NCBI GenBank assembly: GCA_031256125.1
Contig: JAIRRE010000086.1
Location: 1-5,804, forward strand
DNA from: Burkholderiaceae bacterium
GTDB lineage: Bacteria; Pseudomonadota; Gammaproteobacteria; Burkholderiales; Burkholderiaceae_C
Direction of reading: 5' to 3'
DNA: 5,804 nucleotides
The notes under the pieces are model-generated. The model ran no database searches. It saw only the letters and a program-made list of their open reading frames with translations, and was not told the DNA's origin. Below are positions 1 to 4,343 of this stretch, in pieces; position 1 is the stretch's first letter; each line of letters begins with the position of its first letter. The position numbers and the translations under genes are program-made.

Positions 1-1096
1 CGCGGTATTGCTTGAAGGTGGGCAGCGCTTCATCGCGGTTCGATGAAGTTGCGGATTTGGTATTCGCCAGTTCGGTCAAGGGCCGCAGCCCGACGGCTTG
101 CCTTAGCGTGCGCAGCAGCGGCACGGCCAGCGCCCGCGCTTTTTGTGCGCCAGCGGCGAATGCGGCTTCGACTTCCTGCGGATGCGCCATCAGGTGCTCG
201 TAGTGCGCGCGCATCGGGCTGATTTCGCGGTCGATGCGCTCGAACAGCCGCTCCTTGGCCTCGCCCCAGGCGATGCCTTGCGCCGCCAGGTCGCGCTCGA
301 ATTGCGCCGTTTCCTCGGGCGCGGCAAAGGCGCGGTAGAGCTGGAACAGGGATGAGCTTTCGGCGTCCTTGGCCTCGCCCGGCGCGCGCGAGTCGGTGAC
401 GATGCCCATGATCTGCTTGCGCAATTGCTCGCGCGGGCCGAACAGCGCGATGGTGTTGCCGTAGCTTTTGCTCATCTTGCGGCCATCCAGTCCCGGTAGG
501 GTGGCCACATGTTCGTCGATCGCCGCTTCGGGCAGCACCAGGTGTTCGCCGTACAGGTGGTTGAAGCTGGCGGCAATGTCGCGCGCCATTTCGATGTGCT
601 GAATCTGGTCGCGCCCCACGGGTACGCGATGCGCCTTGAACAGCAGAATGTCGGCGGCCATCAGCACCGGGTACATGAACAGGCCAGCGGTGACGCCCGC
701 GTCCGGCTCTTCGCCCGCGGCGGCGTTTTTATCCAGCGCGGCTTTATAGGCGTGCGCGCGGTTGAGCAACCCCTTGCCGGTGACGCAGGTCAGCAGCCAG
801 GTCAACTCCGGGATTTCGGGCACGTCGGACTGGCGGTAGAAAGTGACATGTTCTGGATCGAGTCCGGCGGCCAGCCAACTGGCGGCGATTTCCAGCGTGG
901 AGCGCTGCGTGCGCGCCGGGTCGTGCGCCTTAATCAGGCTGTGCAGGTCGGCCAGAAAGAGAAAACTTTCGTTGCCTGGGGCGCGACTGGCGGCCACGGT
1001 CGGGCGGATGGCCCCGACGTAGTTGCCCAGATGCGGCGTACCCGAAGTGGTGATGCCGGTGAGGACGCGCAGCGGCGCTGAGGGGGATGCGGTCAT
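1..1096 (-). CDS. trpS: Tryptophanyl-tRNA synthetase, C-terminus cut by window edge
   Basis: A class I aminoacyl-tRNA synthetase that activates tryptophan with ATP and loads it onto tRNA-Trp in the cytoplasm. About 365 codons are visible from the ATG at 1096, with no stop before the window edge. The family motifs are in order: the HIGH-like signature as PHLGN (residues 21-25, within TSGTPHLGN), the Trp-pocket segment GLFMYPVLMAADILLF (138-153), GRDQIQHIE (161-169), and a perfect KMSKS loop in GRKMSKS (205-211). The compact bacterial form has about 330-340 residues, so this protein is longer. Its visible end (LPTFKQYR, 358-365) appears to enter a C-terminal extension of the kind I recall from betaproteobacterial TrpS; that point is from memory. 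The start lies 10 nt after the M50 protease stop and has no clear Shine-Dalgarno sequence (the upstream bases are TTTTCCAAAA), so translation may be coupled to the upstream gene. Confidence 0.96.
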   Translation of the reverse strand, partial: MTASPSAPLRVLTGITTSGTPHLGNYVGAIRPTVAASRAPGNESFLFLADLHSLIKAHDPARTQRSTLEIAASWLAAGLDPEHVTFYRQSDVPEIPELTWLLTCVTGKGLLNRAHAYKAALDKNAAAGEEPDAGVTAGLFMYPVLMAADILLFKAHRVPVGRDQIQHIEMARDIAASFNHLYGEHLVLPEAAIDEHVATLPGLDGRKMSKSYGNTIALFGPREQLRKQIMGIVTDSRAPGEAKDAESSSLFQLYRAFAAPEETAQFERDLAAQGIAWGEAKERLFERIDREISPMRAHYEHLMAHPQEVEAAFAAGAQKARALAVPLLRTLRQAVGLRPLTELANTKSATSSNRDEALPTFKQYR

Positions 1097-1106
1097 TTTT
1101 GGAAAA

Positions 1107-1772
1107 TCAGAAAATCAAGGCGCGCAGCGGGTACACGATCAGGTTGATGGCGGTGAAAGCGATTTGCATGATCGGATTCATCCAGATCGGATTAATGACT
1201 CTGGACATAACCAGCAGCATCACAATGAAAAAGCCCCACCGCTCCAGGCGCGCCAACGCCATCGACGGGCCGGCTGGCAGCAGCCCGACCAGCACCCGTC
1301 CGCCATCGAGCGGCGGCAGCGGGAATAGGTTGAACGCGAACATCACCACGTTAACCATTACGCCGCCTCGGCACATGGCCAGAAAAAACGGCTCGTGTAT
1401 TCCGATGCCCAGTAGCAGATAAAACAGAACGCGCCAAATCAGCGCCTGCACCAGATTGCAAACCGGCCCGGCCAGCGCGACCCAGATCATGTCGCGGCGC
1501 GGGTTTTTCAACCGGTCAAAGCGCACCGGCACCGGCTTGGCGTAGCCAAATACAAAGGCTCCGTGGGTAACCAGGGCCAGTATCAGCGGGATGGCGATGG
1601 TGCCGACAGGGTCGATGTGCTTGATGGGGTTGAACGTCACGCGCCCAAGCATGGCGGCGGTGTTGTCGCCCAGCTTCTTGGCGACCAAGGCATGGGCGGC
1701 TTCGTGCGCGGTAATGGCGAACAGCACCGGCAGGGCGTAGAGCGCAATGGTCTGGATCAGGTCGTCGGGCAC
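1107..1772 (-). CDS. Site-2 protease family protein (peptidase M50), integral membrane zinc metalloprotease
   Basis: A 221-residue multi-pass membrane protein of the small, PDZ-less site-2 protease group. Known members cleave substrates within the membrane; the substrate here is unknown. The zinc-binding HExxH motif is HEAAH at residues 23-27, at the end of the first hydrophobic segment. The third-ligand motif of the family is seen as NLFPLPPLDGG (148-158). Other conserved blocks are NPIKHIDPVGT (48-58) and GYAKPVPV (76-83). Hydrophobic segments lie near 5-25, 56-76, 95-124, 136-150 and 178-215. The start is GTG at 1772. No earlier start codon exists in frame before a stop codon, and the next in-frame GTG (residue 16) would remove most of the first membrane segment. 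No Shine-Dalgarno sequence is evident. The gene sits 36 nt after trpG and 10 nt before trpS and is probably co-transcribed. A neighbour of trpS in some betaproteobacteria (from memory), it has no known role in tryptophan metabolism. Confidence 0.92.
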   Translation of the reverse strand: MPDDLIQTIALYALPVLFAITAHEAAHALVAKKLGDNTAAMLGRVTFNPIKHIDPVGTIAIPLILALVTHGAFVFGYAKPVPVRFDRLKNPRRDMIWVALAGPVCNLVQALIWRVLFYLLLGIGIHEPFFLAMCRGGVMVNVVMFAFNLFPLPPLDGGRVLVGLLPAGPSMALARLERWGFFIVMLLVMSRVINPIWMNPIMQIAFTAINLIVYPLRALIF

Positions 1773-1808
1773 GGGGCGATTGTTTGCAAAGGTTGGTTGA
1801 AAGTTTAC

Positions 1809-2375
1809 TCAGCCGCCGGTCAAAAAATTGCGCAACAACTCATGCCCGCGTTCGCTCATGATGGATTCGGGGTGGAACTGTACGCCCTCCACGGCCAGCG
1901 TGCGGTGGCGCACGCCCATGATTTCGCCATCGCCGGTCCAGGCGGTGATTTCGAGTTCCGCAGGTAGGCTTGGGCGCTCGATCGCCAGCGAGTGGTAGCG
2001 CGTGCAGACCAGCGGATCGGGCAGGCCGTGAAACACGCCCTGGCCGTTGTGATGCACCGGCGAAGTCTTGCCGTGCATGGGCTGTTGGGCATGTACCACG
2101 TTGCCGCCGAAAGCCGCGCCGATGCTCTGGTGGCCCAGGCATACGCCGAGGATGGGGAGCTTACCCGCGAATTCGCGGATCGCGGGCACCGATATGCCTG
2201 CCTGTTCCGGCGTACACGGGCCGGGCGAGATCACCAGATGCGCGGGGCGCAGGGCGGCAATCTGATCCAGCGTGATGGCGTCGTTGCGGAACACTCGCAC
2301 ATCGGCGCCCAGTTCGCCGAAATACTGCACCAGGTTGTAGGTGAAGCTGTCGTAGTTGTCGATCATCAGCAGCAT
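1809..2375 (-). CDS. trpG: Anthranilate synthase component II, glutamine amidotransferase subunit
   Basis: A class I glutamine amidotransferase subunit that releases ammonia from glutamine and passes it to TrpE for anthranilate synthesis. It has 188 residues, the normal length for a free-standing TrpG. The N-terminal block [20 protein letters not shown] (5-24) is typical, followed by the oxyanion segment [12 protein letters not shown] (49-60). The nucleophile is Cys79 in [10 protein letters not shown] (77-86), and the catalytic His168 and Glu170 lie in VQFHPESI. All three triad residues are present, so the subunit looks active. Related enzymes such as PabA share these motifs, and some bacteria use one subunit for both folate and tryptophan synthesis. 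The adjacent trpE favours TrpG. The ATG at 2375 is preceded by AAGGAG (2383-2388) with 7-nt spacing, and the trpE stop lies 15 nt upstream, so the two subunits are probably made from one message. Confidence 0.95.
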   Translation of the reverse strand: MLLMIDNYDSFTYNLVQYFGELGADVRVFRNDAITLDQIAALRPAHLVISPGPCTPEQAGISVPAIREFAGKLPILGVCLGHQSIGAAFGGNVVHAQQPMHGKTSPVHHNGQGVFHGLPDPLVCTRYHSLAIERPSLPAELEITAWTGDGEIMGVRHRTLAVEGVQFHPESIMSERGHELLRNFLTGG

Positions 2376-2390
2376 GGCTTGTCTCCTTTT

Positions 2391-3875
2391 TCAGCGTTCC
2401 GCGTCCAGCCGCGTGTCCAGGCCGCTTTCGGCCATTTCCGCAGCGCGCAACATGGCGCGGGCTTTGTTCTGGGTTTCGGCCCATTCGGCGTCGGGGTCCG
2501 AGTCAGCCACCAGACCCGCACCCGCTTGGACGTGGATCTGACCGCCCTTGACCACGGCGGTGCGGATGGCAATAGCCAGGTCCATATCGCCGTGAAAGCC
2601 GATATAGCCTGCCGCGCCCGCGTAAATGCCGCGTTTGACCGGTTCCAGTTCGTCGATGATTTCCATCGCCCGCACCTTGGGCGCACCCGACACCGTACCG
2701 GCGGGGAAGGCCGCACGCAGCACGTCGAATGCGCCCAATCCGTCAACCAGCCGACCCTCCACGTTGGAGACCAGGTGCATCACATGCGAATAGCGCTCGA
2801 TGGCGTAGCGCTCGGTGACGGTGACCGACCCGGTGGCTGCCACGCGCCCCACATCGTTGCGCCCCAGATCGAGCAGCATCAAGTGTTCGGCGCGCTCTTT
2901 CTCGTCGGCTTGCAGTTCAGCGGCCAGCGCCTGGTCTTCGGCGGGCGTCGCGCCGCGTTTGCGGGTGCCCGCGATGGGGCGCACGGTGATGTCGCCGCCT
3001 TGCAGCTTGACCAGAATTTCGGGTGACGCGCCGACTACGTGAAAGTCGTCGAAGTTGAAATAAAACAGATAGGGCGAGGGGTTGAGCGTGCGTATCGCCC
3101 GGTACAGCGCAATCGGCTGCGCGGCGAAGGGCTTGCTCATGCGCTGCGAAATCACCACCTGCATCACGTCGCCATCGACGATGTATTGCTTCACGCGCCG
3201 CACGGCGGCCTTGAATTGTTCCTCGCCAAAGCTCGACACCGGCGGCTGGCTGGCCGCGCGTGCGTCGGCGGGGATGGGCACCGGCGCGCGCAATTTGGCC
3301 AACAATTCCGTCAACCGGCGCTGGGCGCGGCGGAAAGCGCCGGGCACCGCCGGGTCGGCATACACCAGCAGCGTGAGCTTGCCGGAGAGGTTGTCAACAA
3401 TGGCGACTTCTTCAGACAGCAGCAGCAGAATGTCGGGCGTGCCCAAGGGATCGGGCTTGGCCGTGGCGCCCAGTTTGGGTTCGATGGCGCGTACCGTGTC
3501 GTAGCCGAAGTCCCCGACCAAGCCGCCCGCAAAAGGCGGCAATCCGGCGGCGGGCGGGACTTTGATCCGGCTCATCACTTCACTAGCAAAGGCCAGCGGA
3601 TCGCCGCCTTCGCGTTTTTCGATCAGGCGGTCGCCCGTCAACAGCAGCGCCGCTGCGTCGTGCACTTCGATTCGGGTTGGTGAAGCCAAACCGATGAACG
3701 AGTAGCGCCCGAAGCGCTCGCCGCCCTGCACCGATTCCAGCAGGTAGGTATAGGGCACGTCGGCCAGTTTGAGGTAAAGCGACAGCGGCGTGTCGAGATC
3801 AGCAAAGGTTTCCAGCGTAACCGGGATGCGGTTGTAACCCTGGCTGGCAAGGGCATTGAAATCGGCTTCGAGCAT
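2391..3875 (-). CDS. trpE: Anthranilate synthase component I
   Basis: The chorismate-using subunit of anthranilate synthase. With ammonia from TrpG it converts chorismate to anthranilate and pyruvate, the first committed step of tryptophan synthesis. The preferred product has 494 residues. The N-terminal domain carries YTYLLESVQGGERFGRYSFI (42-61), which includes the LLES element (45-48) matching the Trp feedback site of known TrpE proteins, so feedback inhibition is expected. The C-terminal chorismate-binding domain carries RPIAGTRKRG (299-308), HLMLLDLGRNDVG (331-343), FPAGTVSGAPKVRAMEIID (390-408), GAAGYIGF (420-427) and QAGAGLVADSDPDAEW (450-465). I chose the ATG at 3875 because GGAG (3883-3886) lies 7 nt upstream. 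A TTG at 3890 would add five residues but has no comparable ribosome site. trpG follows after 15 nt. A divergent region upstream may hold a leader. All expected motifs are intact. Confidence 0.96.
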   Translation of the reverse strand: MLEADFNALASQGYNRIPVTLETFADLDTPLSLYLKLADVPYTYLLESVQGGERFGRYSFIGLASPTRIEVHDAAALLLTGDRLIEKREGGDPLAFASEVMSRIKVPPAAGLPPFAGGLVGDFGYDTVRAIEPKLGATAKPDPLGTPDILLLLSEEVAIVDNLSGKLTLLVYADPAVPGAFRRAQRRLTELLAKLRAPVPIPADARAASQPPVSSFGEEQFKAAVRRVKQYIVDGDVMQVVISQRMSKPFAAQPIALYRAIRTLNPSPYLFYFNFDDFHVVGASPEILVKLQGGDITVRPIAGTRKRGATPAEDQALAAELQADEKERAEHLMLLDLGRNDVGRVAATGSVTVTERYAIERYSHVMHLVSNVEGRLVDGLGAFDVLRAAFPAGTVSGAPKVRAMEIIDELEPVKRGIYAGAAGYIGFHGDMDLAIAIRTAVVKGGQIHVQAGAGLVADSDPDAEWAETQNKARAMLRAAEMAESGLDTRLDAER

Positions 3876-3882
3876 GACATGG

Positions 3883-3886
3883 CTCC
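3883..3886 (-). promoter_or_regulatory. Ribosome binding site of trpE
   Basis: On the minus strand GGAG is followed by 7 nt and then ATG at 3875. It decides the trpE start against the in-frame TTG at 3890, which overlaps this region. It lies directly after a run of seven T (A run at 3889-3895 on the plus strand). No hairpin immediately precedes that run, so it is not called as a terminator. Confidence 0.75.
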
Positions 3887-3916
3887 ACAAAAAAACGGAA
3901 GGACGAAACGGAGGCG

Positions 3917-3969
3917 GGCGGTGCAGGGAAGGTGCGCAAACTGTAGCGCGCGCACCGCCGGAGGGGCGG
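3917..3969 (-). promoter_or_regulatory. Overlapping alternative stems upstream of trpE
   Basis: Three perfect stems share the same central bases. CCGCC/GGCGG pairs 3965-3969 with 3955-3959 (5-nt loop). GTGCGC/GCGCAC pairs 3950-3955 with 3932-3937 (12-nt loop). GGCGGTGC/GCACCGCC pairs 3952-3959 with 3917-3924 (27-nt loop). Because 3950-3959 takes part in all three, the folds exclude each other, as in attenuators and other RNA switches. No U-run follows any of them closely; the seven-T run near trpE starts about 21 nt after the last stem, so the classic terminator part is missing. Function is inferred only. Confidence 0.35.
3934..3945 (-). repeat. 12-bp inverted repeat, trpE-side copy
   Basis: On the minus strand this reads TACAGTTTGCGC, 58 nt upstream of the trpE ATG and pointing toward trpE. 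An identical copy lies at 4247-4258 on the plus strand. TACAGT resembles a -10 hexamer (4 of 6 bases, including the key T-A and final T), but no good -35 sits 16-18 nt upstream. It overlaps one of the alternative stems. It could be a promoter core, a shared operator, or chance. Confidence 0.45.
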
Positions 3970-3972
3970 TTG

Positions 3973-4065
3973 TTATTGGCCCGAAGGCCACCAGCGCCAA
4001 GCGCGGCCAGCCGCCGCCCAAAGGTGCGGAGTCAGTAGCGCGGTGGTGTGGCCTGGATGAGTCAC
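3973..4065 (-). CDS. Candidate trp leader peptide (Trp-rich short reading frame)
   Basis: A short reading frame from a GTG at 4065 to TAA at 3973-3975 would encode about 30 residues ending AWRWWPSGQ. Three Trp codons lie within four positions near the end, plus one more at residue 16. The stop lies 97 nt before the trpE start, similar to the layout of known trp leader peptides, where ribosome stalling at Trp codons controls RNA folding. Against the call: the GTG has no visible Shine-Dalgarno sequence, the frame stays open further upstream to a TTG at 4170, and no classical U-tailed terminator hairpin follows. TGG codons also arise easily in GC-rich DNA. This is a hypothesis rather than an established gene. 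Confidence 0.25.
   Translation of the reverse strand: MTHPGHTTALLTPHLWAAAGRAWRWWPSGQ
3977..3990 (-). promoter_or_regulatory. UUCG-loop hairpin over the end of the Trp-rich reading frame
   Basis: Read on the minus strand, TGGCC-TTCG-GGCCA is a perfect 5-bp stem closed by a C(UUCG)G tetraloop, one of the most stable RNA loop types. It covers the last Trp codon through to the base before the stop of the candidate leader frame. In RNA it could serve as the pause or 1:2-type hairpin of an attenuator, but a stem this short also occurs by chance in GC-rich DNA. Confidence 0.35.
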
Positions 4066-4246
4066 GTTTAGTTGATGAGGAATGCGTCCGGCTCGAAAGT
4101 GTTTCAAGAAAACCGGGAAGGTTTGAATGGTAACCGATGATGCGTGCGCGGCACCATGCGCGTGCAACAAAACTTTTGCAGCCCCACACCGCCAGGTCAG
4201 CGCCTGTGATAGGCTTCTATTTGGCTGGTACGGAGTAATAAAAACT

Positions 4247-4258
4247 TACAGTTTGCGC
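4247..4258 (+). repeat. 12-bp inverted repeat, copy upstream of the membrane-repeat gene
   Basis: TACAGTTTGCGC on the plus strand, 85 nt before the ATG at 4344 and pointing toward it. It is the exact partner of the minus-strand copy at 3934-3945, so each divergent gene has the same 12-mer in the same relative orientation. A -10-like reading (TACAGT) is possible; the nearest -35-like bases (TTGGCT, 4221-4226) are 20 nt away, which is too far for a normal promoter. Confidence 0.45.
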
Positions 4259-4330
4259 CTTACGCCTTGTGGTTTGGCTCCGGCAGCCCGTCTTTTTTAT
4301 AGGCATTGCAATTGTCGTACCCCGGTCGAG

Positions 4331-4334
4331 AGGA
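4331..4334 (+). promoter_or_regulatory. Ribosome binding site of the membrane-repeat gene
   Basis: AGGA, inside GAGAGGA (4328-4334), lies 9 nt before the ATG at 4344. It supports that ATG as the true start. The alternative is an in-frame GTG at 4269, which would add 25 residues without a comparable site. Confidence 0.6.
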
Positions 4335-4343
4335 ACACACGAG

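Larger units (their letters stand above)
3876..4343. other. Divergent intergenic region between trpE and the repeat-containing membrane gene
   Basis: This 468-bp stretch has no well-supported protein gene on either strand. The half next to trpE is GC-rich and holds overlapping stems and a short Trp-rich reading frame. The half next to the plus-strand gene becomes AT-richer (for example the stretch near 4230-4250). It should contain promoters in both directions, but I found no convincing -35/-10 pair with normal spacing on either strand. It also carries a perfect 12-bp inverted repeat, listed separately. The rpe and gph genes often seen upstream of trpE in betaproteobacteria (from memory) are absent; the gene across this gap is unrelated. 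Confidence 0.7.

Noticed and set aside
509..1081. Plus-strand open frame of 190 codons opposite trpS
   Set aside because: Shadow of the trpS coding strand; composition is His/Gln/Val/Arg-rich with no domain, and the opposite strand has the HIGH-like and KMSKS motifs.
1992..3026. Long plus-strand open frame of 344 codons opposite trpG and trpE
   Set aside because: It lies antisense to two genes with complete family motifs. Its His/Gln/Arg/Gly-rich protein is typical of the complementary strand of GC-rich coding DNA.
3039..3683. Plus-strand open frame of 214 codons opposite trpE
   Set aside because: Antisense shadow of trpE with no recognisable motif.
3876..3890. TTG start at 3890 for trpE
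   Set aside because: The ATG at 3875 has GGAG with 7-nt spacing, and family N-termini fit a start near MLEADF.
3889..3895. Intrinsic terminator at the seven-T run before trpE
   Set aside because: No hairpin lies immediately upstream on the minus strand; the bases before it are C/T-rich and cannot self-pair.
3638..4189. Minus-strand open frame of 183 codons running from the intergenic region into trpE in another frame
   Set aside because: It overlaps trpE out of frame for about 240 nt, has no clear ribosome site and no domain.
4296..4303. Promoter -10 elements around the TATAGG/TATAAA bases
   Set aside because: No -35-like hexamer at 16-18 nt on either strand.
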